Shown piece by piece: positions 37,029 through 49,806 of a DNA stretch of 64,000 nucleotides; position 1 is the stretch's first letter; every line of letters starts with the position of its first letter. Both the position numbers and the translations under genes were made by a program. Source of the DNA: Pyronema omphalodes (Eukaryota > Ascomycota > Pezizomycetes > Pezizales > Pyronemataceae); assembly GCA_024516155.1 (NCBI GenBank), contig JAJJXM010000054.1:310001-374000 (forward strand), read 5' to 3'. Under the pieces are notes generated by a model. It was not told where the DNA came from and did no database searches. It saw only the letters and a list, made by a program, of their open reading frames with translations.

Positions 37029-38186
37029 ATGAAGTTCACTATTCTTTCTATGTTCCTCGGGGCCGCCACTACGCTCGCTGCTCCTCTCAATGTTCTGGAA
37101 ACTCGGCAATCTACCCAGTTTCACCCCTCTTTGCTAGTTTTCTCCCTCAGCGCAGCGAAATTCCCGGGACAGGAAGCAACCTGGTTGGGAACTGGTCGTA
37201 TGGCCGTTGGAGGACCATTGGGTTTCTGGAATGGAGACAGCAGCAAAAAAACAAATGCGACAATGTTTATTCAGTACAACAAGCAGGAGGGAATTGCATT
37301 TGATGCCACGAATACCGCAAGAAGTCTTTACTTGGTAAAGGGAGAGGAGGGACAGCCGATGCAGGCTGTGTTGGGCGCACCAAATGTAAGTGATTGCTGA
37401 TTTTTTTCTGTTTGCGTTCGTTTCCGTGTTCTGTTTTGGTGTCGGGTGTTGCATTTGAATCTCCGGCCGAGTTTGAGACGACGCGGCGATACTCGATGCC
37501 TCGCTTGACACGACAACCCGCAATTCCCCGACTCCCCACATTTTAGGTGACGTCCATCGTCTGTCATCGTCAAAATGTCAAAGCGTCGTCGTCGTCGCCT
37601 GCCCCTTCCCCCATTTACTACAATTTCCCGAACTCGACGCTTCGCAGCCGGTCGCTTCTCTGGTGTGTGATGATGCACAGACAACCGTGCAGTCTATGCG
37701 GCGTGCAGCTCGGCAAGGTTGTCGTAACTTCTAGCGAAAACCCCGACCTCCACCCGAGCTTAATTAATTCCCCTATCGATATGCATATCTTCTGAAGACC
37801 GTGCACTGTTTCGCACCATCCCCAATTCCTTAGTTCTTCAACCTCTCATTGCATAACCAACCGAAACTATGAAGCTAACACCTTCTTCCTAGGGCAACCC
37901 GCAATACCTTGAATCCAACTTTACCATCACCGAAACTATGCTTCACCCGGGCAAGCGCACCTACTACTTTGGATACCTCGGAAAGTGGAACGAGCAATGG
38001 TCTGCCTGTCCTACTGCTGATGGATACGGATTATACTTTGGTGGTACACCTGATGCTGAGAAGGGTTGTATCGGCGGCTTCAACTTGCAGGTAAACTACC
38101 TCCAGAAGCAGCCTGCCCCGGGAGCTGGACAGGCCAATGAGGGACAGCCTGGAAACCCTTTGCCGGGTCAGATTGGACAGAACTAG
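37029..38186 (+). CDS. Small secreted protein, PhiA/IgE-binding-like
   Basis: Exons 37029-37385 and 37893-38186 give 216 residues. The N-terminus is a clear signal peptide (basic MK start, hydrophobic FTILSMFLGAATTLA, cleavage likely after Ala18). It is followed by a short segment ending LETRQ that resembles a Kex2-type processing site. The mature part is beta-rich, with two cysteines (SACPTADG and KGCIGGF) that could form a disulfide, and N-glycosylation sequons NAT and NFT. The tail is Q/G/P-rich. The layout (FGYLGKW...CP...YGLYFGG...C) resembles fungal cell-wall PhiA/IgE-binding-type proteins. That link is from memory and only moderately sure. The intron is 507 nt, ten times the others in this window; its donor GTAAGT and acceptor TTCCTAG are good, and the junction keeps the frame. 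Confidence 0.8.
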
Positions 38187-40059
38187 ACGTGCTGTGGCTA
38201 CGGACCCTGCTGCGGAAATGATGCGAATGACGCAGATGATGGGGAGGAGTGGATTGGGTGGCTGGAAAAGTTGTGGGAGGATAGGGGGTTGATTAGATGG
38301 GATCTCTTGGAGGGTGGGTATGCCGGGAGACAGTCGGGAAAAGACAAGGTTGAAGGAATGTTGAATGATATTAAAGAGAAGGTGGAGGGCAATTAATTTG
38401 AGCATTAATGGTGGAGGTACGCTACGAACGACTTGGTGGAGGCGGTATTTTCACGCTATGGGCTACGACAGCATATGTGGAGTATATTTTTGGCGGATAC
38501 GATCTTTTTACGACACGACGCAGAATACAGACAGCTATGACAGCATCTTTGGGCGCATATTATTGGCGGCTTTCACTCATTGTTACAGCTTGTACGGAAT
38601 GGCATCATTTGGAGTTATTTGATTTATTGTTTCTGTTTTTGTTTGGCATATGATTCATACTATCTCTAATTATTAGTTATAAAGACGGGGGGTTAATGTT
38701 TTGTGTATTTAGCTTGTCGGCGGCGGTGGTGGTTATCTGGTGGTTATCTAGTGGGAATATGTCAGGGTGGGAATAGTGTTATATATATAAAGAAATATCA
38801 AGGATTTTGGTTTAAGTTAAATATTTACATATCTCGAGATTCTGAATGTCACTATAATCATCAAACAACCCGAAGGGTAATATACCAAACACATCTCACA
38901 ATCAACTTCATCACCCTTTGTGTTCTGTGATACAAAACAGCAGGACAACAATTGGAATCAGGGAGCAACGATGATGTTTCGACGGAAATGATTTAGAAGA
39001 AATTACGGCTGCATACTTGTTACAAGACTTTTTTCATGTTGATAACAGCGCTTCCTAATCAGCTCGGAATAGTGAACTTTGAAGCAGAACCCCAATTCCC
39101 CCATAGACACCGCCTCCCCTCATCCCCACACCCCCTCATCCCGCCACATCCCCCACAGTCACCACAGTCACCGCAGTAACCGTAGTCACCACTAGCAGAA
39201 ATAGCAGAAATACAGTAATAGCGGCAATAGCAGTAACACAGTAATAGCAGAAATAGCAGCAGTAGCAGAAATAGCAGAAACAGCAGAAATAGCGGGAATA
39301 GCAGAAATAGCAACCAGCAATACAGCAACACAGCTCAAGCGGTACACACCACCCACTGCCCAGCACCATCGACATAAAGCAGCAGTTTATCTTACCGGAG
39401 CAGCAGCAGTATGGATATCTGTCTTACGAGAACAGGATGGATATCTATGTACACCCCAGTACACCCCAGTACAGTAGTTGGTCTTGTAAACCAGAGCAGC
39501 ACTACTGATATATGTATCTACACACCAGTTTATCTACACCACAGTTTGAACTTTGTCTACACCCTAGTTTGTCAATACTGCAATGCAGATATCTACACCC
39601 CAGTACAGCCGTTTATCTTACCAAAGAAGTTTTTCTAGCTTAGCAGAGCAGTAGGTTTTCTTGGCAGAGCAGCCGTTGGTCTAGCTTAGCAGAGCAGCAG
39701 TGGTCTAGCTTACCAGAGCAGCGGTTTGTTTTGTATATATATACCAGAGCAGTACTTTATGTATACCATAACGTAACAGAAGGCATGAGTATCCAGGATA
39801 TCCAGGATATCCAGGGTGTCAACGGAGAAAGTGGAGATATCCAGGATCAACGGAGCCCGGATCGACGAAGCCTGGATCAACAGAGCCTGAATATCAAAAG
39901 AACCTGGATACCCAGCCTGTAGCCTCCAGGATCAACGGAGCAGCAGCTATACCGCAATGGAAGGTATACAGGGAGTCAACGGAGAAAGTACAAATACCCA
40001 GGATATAAATGGAGCCTGAATATTAACGGAGCCTGGATATCCAGCCTCCTGCCTCCAGG
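38187..40059. other. Intergenic with AGCAGAAAT and ATCAACGGAGCC repeats
   Basis: No gene was recognised. About 39180-39315 is an imperfect (AGCAGAAAT)n array. 39440-39760 has drifting TACACCCCAGT and CTAGCTTAGCAGAGCAG units. 39785-40060 has ATATCCAGG, GGATCAACGGAGCC and CCAGCCT units that lead into the left end of duplication copy A. Frames here are repeat translations. Confidence 0.5.
39185..39315. repeat. (AGCAGAAAT)n array
   Basis: Imperfect 9-bp units with internal variants such as AGCAGTAAC and AGCGGGAAT. Confidence 0.85.
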
Positions 40060-41033
40060 ATCAACGGAAAAAGTTGAGGATGATTGTATCAGACATTAGC
40101 AGTTTGTGGACGGTGGCTGGTACGGAGGAATGGTAGGTACGGGAGAGGAATGGTAGGCATAGGAGTAATGGTAGGCACGGGAGGAATGGTAAGGGGCGTG
40201 GGGCGTGGTGTTGAGCCGCTGAGGAGCTGAGAGGATAACTGATGACCGGGAGGAAGCTGGGAAGCTAGAAGGAGGAGGAAGCTGTGGTGATGATGCTGTT
40301 GGATGGTGAGGAAGGCAGCAGGGTTAGTTAAGGAGATGGAAAAGCAGTAGTCAAGAATATTAGTAATGAAGAGATCAATTAAGTAGTGAATGAAGCTGTC
40401 GAGGAAGGAGGTGAGTGATTCTTTGGGAAGCCGCTGGGGAAGTATGCCGATAATAAGGCATCTATACCGTAAGAGAAGCGATGAGGCAGTAGTTGTGAAG
40501 GTATAAGGAGGGGATTGGGAGGTGGCTATGGAGGGGTTGGGGAAGTATTAGATTTTGGGGCATACTGTCAACAACGGCAACGATAGCATGTAGCAATAAT
40601 TTCCATGTCAACATCCTATCACGTAGCTCATCTGCTTCATGACTTCAGCACGGTATCGTATCGTTCATGGTGCATCGAGATTCGTGCAAGCGGAACTCAG
40701 GATCCGAATTGCTACAGAGGCATTCTGGCCCAAATCACCAGCCTCGAGAAACCGGAATTCATAACGCTGCTTCATGACGTGGTTAATGTCTTATCATTAT
40801 ACTCTCTATGTTCAATCTCTAGTATTTTCATTCAACGGTTCAACGGTCCAGTCTTTGTATTGACCTTTCCAACAACTAATGTAACGAACACTAAACATCA
40901 TGTAATGTATCATGTATCATGTATCTAAAGCTGTATATCCCGTTCCATGGCACCGGGACTTTAGCAGTATTGTAACCGTGATGATGGATCTGGATCATGA
41001 ATGTAGCTGGATGATACCGGGAATAGAATCGGC

Positions 41034-41058
41034 GGGGGGGGGGGGGGGGGGGGGGGGG
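41034..41058. repeat. Poly-G tract (25)
   Basis: Uninterrupted G run inside a segment of copy A that has no counterpart in copy B. Confidence 0.95.
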
Positions 41059-44000
41059 CAGTGTTGCGGCTCCGGAGTTCCCACTTACCAGTCAGAACAT
41101 TGATCGTTGACCGTTGACGCAAGTTGGAAGCGGATAGAGAGATGGAGAGAAGATACGGGGATGGAGACGGCGGGTTGGTGGTGAATGTGACAGTGGAATT
41201 GCGGGTTGATTGATGAAAAGAATAAGACAATTACAGGAGGATGGAGTTAAGATCTGCATGTAAGATAATAGAGGAAGGGAGGAAATGAGGATAGTCAATA
41301 CCGGAGGAGGATACTAGTAACAGGATATTCAGACGGCACGGGGTTTATATGGTGCAATGAAGGTGAAGGTATAGATAAGGCCCAATATCCAAGGGACAGC
41401 AGGATGATATGGAGGAGTTACGAGTATCTGATCATAATTTGTGTTTTCTATTTTCTGTTTTCCATTTTCGGTGCTAGACTGCTGCACTGCCGGACTGCTG
41501 GTATCAGGGTAGATGGAAAGAGAACTTAGGAAATAAGAACGCAGATAGAGTATACAATACAAGGAGAAAACGGATATCGTCGTAAAAATAGCTCATTTTT
41601 AGATAGCCCTAAGTACTGTACCGCTACCGTATGCAATGTAGATAAAGAGAATAGAGTCTGTTACGGCTCGGTGATAAGGGACGTAACAGGGACTGATGGT
41701 GTATGGTGATTTTCCATGAATGGAAACCTTTTCGCTGGATGGTATGCGGAATGGAGGGGGCTGGATGTTGCTGGTACTCTGAGGATTGAAACTGGAGTTG
41801 TGACGATGGAAATGGTGACGGAGATGGAGGGAGATAGAGTGTGGGATGGAGGGAGATGGTGAATATCAATGGAGGTTAACTGCGACTGCTGCGGCCTGTG
41901 GGGAGGTGGATATTGGCATTTGCTGGAGAGGATGGAATCTGTGGCGGCATGTGTCATGAGTGAGTGATGGAGAATGAGAACTGCTACTGTAGATGATGTA
42001 GCAATTCCTGGTGACTGGTGAGGGTGAAGACATAGTCAACGTATTGTGGAATGACATGGACCATGGAAGATGTGAGGACGTTGCAGATACCGGGAATACG
42101 GAAGAGCATGTATCGTGACATGTACAAGAAAAAACACAAAGGCATGGAGAATAGTGTTGCCGGTATTCTGTACCTCCATATTGTAACAGTAGCATAGTAC
42201 GGGGCCGAAGATTCTTCCGTCATGTCACGCTGGGTATATAACCCCGCACATTCTTTCCCCTTGAATAAATCAGCAATCATCTCAAGGCTTCCATATCGGA
42301 ACACCCGTCTGTTTTCTGTTCCTTGAAATCCAACCATGGATCACTTCTTTACATTTCTTTATGCAACATTGCATATTTGATTGATTTCAATTACACTTTA
42401 AAATATCTGCTGTTTTCTATTATCACCGTCCTTACATCGGTGTTTTCTCTTCCATCCACTTCCACGATTCATAAGCAGCTTTGACGGTTAGAGTACTGTC
42501 GATGCTGCACGATTAGAACTTCTGGAATACCATCTGAAGCATAGGTTTGCTCACCACGATTCCTCGCATATGTCGAAACATAAAACTAACTTCTGAACTA
42601 AATTTCAAAACATCAGAATATCATCCGCAAAATCATGGAAAATGATGTTACAACATGGAAATCTCGTATTCGACACTCTCGCAAATATCTGGGTTGCATA
42701 GGAAACGATTAGCATACACTTTTCACGACAAAAACATCATCTGCACTCGACCTCTCTCCAGGTCTTATATTGTGTTGGGCCTGTGCTACGGCTTGTTCTG
42801 CAACATTGCAGATATAACAGCATCGGGAGTCAGCAATGATGATATCGGATGATATCTTATAATTCATTTCAGCATCATGATATCACTTTTGATGACTGTT
42901 GAGTTGATGGTCTCAATCCATACTACCTTGTTGCCCTGGATTTGGATAGGAAAATTCGCATATCTGGCTGAAGTAAATGCCATCTTGATTAGCCAGTCTG
43001 GGATGATGTACATGACATCAACGAGGACCCTTGCAATTCTCGAGGACTTTAGAACTTTCTCAGATTATCGGTGGTCCTTCTTCCTCTAGAATTTTGGGTT
43101 ATTTACAGTTCGGATGCTACACATGGAAATCTCACCAATGCATATTGCTAGGAATTAGGTCAGCCGATTCCCTGTTTAGTTCTGATTGGAAACTGCAAAT
43201 CTTGCCCATTCTTATTCATGTCATCTGCTCTACCCGGATACACTCACCTGCTTTTTGGTGTTGGTCTCATCTGTCAACTTTTGAATCTTCTGAAATATTA
43301 CATAGCCATTATGCAGTCCTTGCAGATGGCCAAAAATTAGCTACCATCTACTTCAATCCCTGGTGGTTTATCAACCACTAGTTGTGTCTGGTTGTGAATT
43401 TATAATGTCTAACTACCTAACACCTGTCTGAGCGCTGCCTAACCACCAGATACAATCAATATCCTCAGCGTTGAATAAGGCAATAAGGCCAGATTTTCAT
43501 TCCTTAGGGCTGGTGTTACTGAGATATTATATGGCACCTCCGTTGCCAGTACGTCCCAGCAGCCTTGGGATTGGGACATGATGGCATAGCACACTTCCAG
43601 AACATGGAGACCTACTGGAGCGAGGAACAAATGACATTAGAATGACCCGCATTTCTCAACTGTTTGCCCTCAAATTGCCAACAATACTGCTTTAATCACT
43701 CAACAACTATGGTCTTGTTCAAGTGTTTCTGTTGCGGCCAGATGATGGAAAATAAGGCAATAATATGACACAACAGCGCCATGCATTATTACATTTTCCC
43801 CAAGACACTTTCTCTGCGGCAGGCATCATTGTCGTCCCTAACTATTCTCATGGATCATGCCAGAAGAGCAGCACATACAAAGTTCCGTGGTGTCTCCTTT
43901 ACATCTACAAGTGTCATTATGGTATATATGTGCCCAGGAGTCCTGCTAGAGATTATTGCCGTGGAGCATAAGCTATCATGGTGTGACATATGTTTGATTG

Positions 44001-44397
44001 CCATAGAATTGTTCTTGTCTGCCGTAATCACCGAGTGTACACCCTCCGACCATTCTTGACTCCACAATGATGTAGTGAGATTTCTTCTCCCTTTGTCTTG
44101 CATGATTGAATCAGCCATTGTCAAGATTCCTGGTCTTTTGTTCATCAAATCATGGTACACTTTGCACATACCTCCCAGTCAATAGGCTATGACATCATAT
44201 ATCATGGCCATTTATGATAGTGTGAATCACCTGAGACGTTATGTGTGTTTTAGTACTCGAGCCCAAGGCAAACATTCCTCTGCTTTGCTCATCACTGCTA
44301 TAGCATCTGGGCTAGGTTCATGCTTGTTGTACAGATGTTGTTCTCTGTTTGGCGGAGGTTGTGCAGATTCATAGGGTATCACTAGCGCATGGCATAG

Positions 44398-44402
44398 GAT
44401 TC
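44398..44402. other. Target-site duplication GATTC (left)
   Basis: It is identical to the five bases 50756-50760 on the other side of the chromovirus. Confidence 0.95.
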
Positions 44403-44940
44403 TGTAACGGGACAGGCTCGAGGGAACGTCCAAGGTACGCAGTGTTCAGGACAGAGGGCAGGAACAGGAACGTAGAGCAAGAGGAGGAGATACTGGGAGG
44501 AGGAGGCAGAGGTCAAGACGAAGACAAGGCTGGAGGAGGAGGAGTTGTCAAGGTAACTAGATTGCTAACTGGACAAGACGTTCTGTAAAGAAGAAAGAAA
44601 AGGAAACGGACAGAGCGGAGGGAGAGCCCTCCTTATATACACAAATCCTCCTAAGAACAACCCAAACCCTGACAGGGTTTTCAACCGAGCCAAGAACCTA
44701 AACAAAGAAGCCAAGAACTAATGCATGTCATAACAATGTGACGCTTGTGCTGATGAAACGAACTAAGATAACTAAGACAGATAAGGAAGGTGATAAGGAA
44801 AGGATAGACTAGTGCGTTGCGGCTGCGAGGGTGGCTGTACTGGTGCTGACATATGATGTGGCGCAGCCCTGCGGCTGTGCTCTATGACTGTGCAGGCTGA
44901 GACAATCCAGAATACGGGTGACAATGCTGGAGCCGTGACA
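44403..44940 (-). repeat. 3' LTR (sense) of the chromovirus
   Basis: 538 bp, identical to the other LTR except for C versus A in the ggacaggct(c/a)gaggg context. A minus-strand TATATAAGG box lies at 44631-44639. Confidence 0.98.
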
Positions 44941-44965
44941 GGAGCCCCCTCTTAGGCTCGAGTTC

Positions 44966-47900
44966 CTACGAGAGAGGTCGAGGCTTGTCTGGGTATTGCT
45001 GGTGAAACTCATCGACTGCCGTAACGTCTTCAAGGAATTCCTCTGGTTCCCATGTTGGCGTGTAGTCACCCTTCCATTTCACGAGGTACTGCAAGCGACC
45101 TCGTCTAACCCGGCTATCAAGGATTTCGTCCACGAACCATTCCTCTTCCCCATCAACAACAACAGGCAGGGGAGGCGGTAGTATTTGTCCGGGCAAAGGA
45201 TCCGACTGGGCAGGGTTGAGTAGTGATACTGGAAATGTCCGGTGATGGTTCATGGTGCCGGGGATGTCAAGTTCGTATGCATGTGTGCCAATGGCTCTGA
45301 CAACACGATACGGGCCGAGGTGCTTGTTTTCCAACTTCCGTGATGGCCGTTCGGTGCGCAGGTTGCGAGCGTCTAGCCAGACAAGATCGTTGGGTTTAAA
45401 CACAGGGGCTGGTACACGTGACCGGTCGGCCGCTTCTGTATATCGTGCCTGGGCGTACTTCATTTCCGATCGCAGAACGTCATGAATGTGTGACATTCGT
45501 TCTGCTACTAGTTTAGCGTTGACTTCTTCTGGGTTATCGGTTCTGATATTAAGTTCGAAGGAGCACTTCGGGTGCCTGCCGTAGATCGCAAAGAACGGGG
45601 AGAGGGTAGTCGTGTCGGATACTTGGTTGTTTGCTGCAAACTCAGCTAGGGACAAGTACTTTTTCCAGTCGTCCTGCAGGTAGGATACGTAAGCTCGCAG
45701 GTACTGTTCGGTGACGGCGTTTATACGTTCTGTTTGACCGTCCGTCTGGGGGTGGAATGCTGTGCTTGTTGCCGTTTCGATCCCCAGACAGGATGCAAGA
45801 TATTTCCAGAAGTTGGCGATGAACTGTGGTCCTCGATCAGAGATAAGAACATCTGGCAGGCCATGCAATCGGAAAACGTTATCCACGAAGAGCTGAGCAA
45901 ACCCTTGAGCTGTGATGGTCGTATGGCAGGGGATCAAGTGCCGTTGCTTCGTCAGTCGACATACAACTGCACAAATTGCATCGTATCCATCGGATGGAGG
46001 AAGGCCAGTGATGAAGTCTACCGAAACGCTTTGCCAAGGTTGATGTGGGACGGGCAGAGGTTTGAGGGTACCAAAGGGAGCGTGTCTTGTGGCTTTAGTA
46101 CGTTTGCAGGTATGACAATTGCGTACAAACCGTTCGACATCAGTCCGCATTGATGGCCAGTAGTAGTTCCTGGAGAGAAGCTCGAAGGTCTTGGCGCGTC
46201 CTGGATGTCCCATGGTAGGGGGGTCGTGGTGATCTTGGATGAGGCGGAGTCGGAGAGGGTCGTAGTCGGGGACGTATTGGCAGCCACGGTACATGAGTCG
46301 GTTCTGTTGTTTTGAGCAATCGGCAAGTGATATGTCTTTTGAGTGTTGGGCTCCATCATCAAGCATTTGCAGGACATGCTCCGGGAATGGGTCTGCCTTG
46401 TAACCTTCAGTGAACAACATTTCGAGCGAGGGATATTTCTCCTTTGGTGGGTTTTCGGCAGCAAGTTGAAGATTCTCAGGTAAGTTGTAGGGTTTTAAGA
46501 CAGCTTGTTGGTTGGCTAACAGTCGTTCATCCCCTTCCTTTGGCAGGTCTCCAGACCTTCGAGTCAAGGCATCGGGTTTACCACCTGCAGTTCCGGGCCG
46601 GTAGATAATCTTGAAGTTGAAGCGTGACAAAAATTCGGACCACCGGGCCTGACGACGGTTCAGAAGCTTGGTAGTCATGAAGTATTCGAGATTTTTATGA
46701 TCAGTGAGAACCTGAATAGGGAATGCTGACCCCTCAAGGTGAGGACGCCATTCTTCGAAGCAGCGGACAATTGCCATCAATTCCTTATCATAGATCTCGT
46801 AGTTGCATTCCGCTGGTGAATGCTTCTTGGAGAAGAAGGCAACTGGGTGCAATATACCATCATCATCGTACTGTGATAAAACACCGGCAGAAACGTAGTC
46901 TGAGGCATCGGTTTCCACTATAACGTCGCGGTCATAGTCGAAGTGTCGCAGGACTGGTGCGGTCGTAAAAGAGTTTTTTAACAAGTCAAAGGCCTTCTGT
47001 TGGTCCGGACCCCAGATGAATGGGACGGGTTTGCCGTTTTCCTTCTTGGTAAGACTGGTAAGGGGGGCCACGACTTTCGAGTAATCGCGGATGAATCGTC
47101 GGTAGAAATTTGCAAATCCCAGGAATTCTTGGACGTCCTTGAGGTTGCAAGGGTTTTCCCATTTTACCACTGTTTCTACCTTTTTCGGATCCATTTTGAT
47201 ACCGTCTCGTCCAACCAATAACCCAAGATACTTGACTTCTGTTTGGTGAAACTTTCATTTTTCTGGTTTTAGGTGGAGGCCGGCATTCTTCAAGGCTTCA
47301 AGAATCTGGCGAACATGTTTCCGGTGATCGTCCAGGTTTTCGGAATATATCAGGATATCGTCGAGGTATGCGGTACAGAAGAGGTCGAGGTAAGGTCGAA
47401 GAACATCATTGATAAATGCCTGGAAATCAGCTGGGGCATTCGTAAGTCCGAAAGGCATAACAAGGGACTCGAAGAGGCCATAACGAGTGCGAAATGCAGT
47501 TTTCCATTCCTCCCCCTCTGCCATGCGTACAAGGTTGTAAGCACCTCGAATGTCCAATGTTGTGAAGTACTTGGCCTTAGACAGTTGTAGCAGGGTTTCT
47601 TGAATCAGGGGCAAGGGGTATCGATTCTTGATAGTTCCTTCATTCAATCCACGATAGTCCACACAGAGACGCAGCGAACCATCGGATTTCTTGACAAACA
47701 GGATTGGTGAGGCTGCTGGCGATGATGACCGTCGGATAAATCCTTTGGAAAGATTCTCCTCGAGCCATGCCTTGAGGGCCTCTAGTTCTGTGCGCGACAG
47801 GGAATACAGGGGGCCAAAAGGTGGTGTAAATCCTTCCTTCAACGGGATCCGGTGGTCGTAGGGTCGGTGGGGTGGCAGCTTATTGGCAACAGCCTCTTCG

Positions 47901-48673
47901 AACAAGTTCAAGAAATCGTGATACTCGGTTGGTACGATTCGTTTCAGGTCCTCAGGAGTGTTGACTTTGTTGTCGAGGGCTTTATTTAACTCATACAGAG
48001 ACAGGGAAAATATGGAGAGTCTCTGTTTCTTAGCCACTCGACAGAAGGAAGATGCTGTCAGGGAGGCGATGTGTAGTTTGGCTGGGGCCGCAGAGAGTGG
48101 GTACAGGAAGGTTTCTGGAGGTTCTTCACTGAGACCAGAGACAGTTGTTGGTACTGGGTTGCAGTGGGCCAGGCAGTATTGTGATCCGAACGTGATTGTT
48201 CCTGAGCTGAAGCGAATTGCAACATCATGAAGTTGCAACCAGGGGATTCCAAGGACTAGGGGGTAGTGGCCTAATTTAGTGACGAACATAGGGAGCTGTT
48301 CGCGGTGCTCGTGTATGGTGCATTGGGCAAGGGCGAGGTGGGTGATGTCACCAGAGGCAATAGGTCGGCCATCGATGACTTCCAGGGCACGGGGCTTTCG
48401 TAGGGGTTGCAGGGGGATCTGGTGATGGCGGGCGAAGTCTTCATCAACAAAGGAGATACCAGTGGCGCCACAGTCGATTAGCGCATGGGTACGAATGTTT
48501 TTATCACCGAAGGTAAGCGTGCAAGAGACAACAAGATGTTTTCCTTCCATTGACATTTCTTCTACTACTGCATTCGTAATTCCAGGACCAGGTACTTTCC
48601 AACTAAATGAAGACAACAAAAGAGAGTGACCAGCAGCATAGCCATCTATGTGCGGCTGGTCTAGGCATTTCCC
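44966..48673 (-). pseudogene. pol: Pol polyprotein (PR-RT-RNaseH-IN-chromodomain), one internal TGA
   Basis: The frame is -1 relative to gag and opens upstream through the gag stop. The N-terminal part (48619-47255, 454 residues by first listed codon) has the protease motif LIDCGATG (D49, with C replacing the usual S/T) and RT motifs ending at the YLDD active site (residues 418-421). A single TGA (47257-47255) then interrupts RT where the family normally has Cys in a KPEKC-like context. The rest (47218-44966, 750 residues) has RNase H acids D104, E145, D173 and D216; the integrase zinc finger H331/H338/C368/C371; the DDE triad D401 (VDFITG), D461 (ISDRGPQF) and E497 (GQTERIN); and a chromodomain from about residue 693 (WFVDEILDSR, LVKWKGDYTPTWEPE). 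Apart from the one stop everything looks intact. Confidence 0.95.
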
Positions 48674-49803
48674 GACTCCTCGTCAGAGAGGGGAGTCTCC
48701 GGAACTGGGTTAGGCGCAACTGCCGCGGCACGAAGGGTGGCCGGTTTATTCGGGCAGGCTGCAGCCATGTGTCCATGTCCACCACAGTAGAGGCAGCGGC
48801 CTTCAGCTAGGCGAGCAGCGCGTTCCTGGGGTGTAATCTTGCGTCGATTAGCAGAGAGGTCCATGGGGGCAGGTCCGTAGTAGGGTGTGCTGGGCGGAGC
48901 GGGTCGTTGTGCGGGTGCAGGAGCGAAGGCGGGTGGGGCTGCACGGGGTGTGGCGTGACTCGTAGTGCGGGAACCAGTTCTCAACTTTCGCAGATTATCG
49001 ATGGCACGGATCTGGGAGTCCAGGTTTTGACACTGGTTGACGAAGGTGCGGAGATCGGTAGCAGGGGGTGCGCCAATGAGTTTCTCAAGAATCTCAATGG
49101 ACAGGCCATTGCGAAGAGCATCCATGGTAGCACGTTCATCCCAGTTAAGTTCAGAGACCAACCTAGAGAACTCAGCGTAGTAGGCTGAGAACTCCTTGTT
49201 GCCTTGTCGGAGGGCCTGGAGCTTGTGCCTGGCGGTTGCAGCTGCATCGGGATCGCCAAAGGTAGCCCGAAGGATCCTGATAACATCTTCAACATCGTCC
49301 AGGGATGTCGTTTCGCCATCTTCGCGGATGAAGGGGATCAGTTGTTGCATGGCACGACCTCGGAGGCGTCCCACAGCGTAGGCAACACGTTGTCTGGCAG
49401 TGGGGTAGCGACCCTGGTCACTGAGGAGCTTGAGGCGTAGGTGGGTGACAAATGCTCGGAGTTCTTCCCTGGAGCCATCATACAAAGGTGCATCAGGGAG
49501 TTTCTCACCCTGGCCCGCAGGCTGTGGGGCAGCAAGGAGGCGGGTGATGATTTCGCGTTGTCGGGAAAGTTCGGCTTCCGCAGCATCGGCCCGAGCAGTT
49601 TCCTCAGCCAGGGTTGGTTGGTTGGGGTCAACATCAGGTTCTGGGGCGGGATCGGGCAGGACATGGTCAGGGGCGTTGAGAACATGACCACAGAGGTTGC
49701 GGACAAAGTTGACCGGACCAATTGTGGGGTCGAAGGCGGTGATAGTGGAAGCATCTTGGATGTTAGCCCAGAGCTCATCGGTGAAGGTTTTGTGGACAGG
49801 CAT
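48661..49803 (-). CDS. gag: Gag capsid/nucleocapsid protein
   Basis: An intact 380-residue frame. The middle part (FVTHLRLKLLSD, later EFSAYYAEFSRLVSELNWDE) is the retrotransposon gag capsid fold. The C-terminal region has a CCHC zinc knuckle with C337, C340, H345 and C350 (CLYCGGHGHMAAAC). The product packages the element RNA into virus-like particles. The TAG stop at 48661 follows a GGGAAAT heptamer by one codon, which suits -1 frameshifting into pol. Confidence 0.95.
   Translation of the reverse strand: MPVHKTFTDELWANIQDASTITAFDPTIGPVNFVRNLCGHVLNAPDHVLPDPAPEPDVDPNQPTLAEETARADAAEAELSRQREIITRLLAAPQPAGQGEKLPDAPLYDGSREELRAFVTHLRLKLLSDQGRYPTARQRVAYAVGRLRGRAMQQLIPFIREDGETTSLDDVEDVIRILRATFGDPDAAATARHKLQALRQGNKEFSAYYAEFSRLVSELNWDERATMDALRNGLSIEILEKLIGAPPATDLRTFVNQCQNLDSQIRAIDNLRKLRTGSRTTSHATPRAAPPAFAPAPAQRPAPPSTPYYGPAPMDLSANRRKITPQERAARLAEGRCLYCGGHGHMAAACPNKPATLRAAAVAPNPVPETPLSDEESGNA
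48667..48673 (-). promoter_or_regulatory. Probable -1 ribosomal frameshift site GGGAAAT
   Basis: Read on the minus strand the gag codons are G GGA AAT GCC TAG. The heptamer fits X XXY YYZ exactly, and slipping one base back enters the open pol frame (AAA TGC CTA GAC). I did not model a downstream pseudoknot or stem. Confidence 0.7.
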
Positions 49804-49806
49804 GAT

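Noticed and set aside
45252..46153. Plus-strand open frames inside the chromovirus (77 and 139 codons), and similar ones at 47273-47590 and 49441-49848
   Set aside because: They are antisense shadows of the long, domain-bearing minus-strand gag and pol frames.
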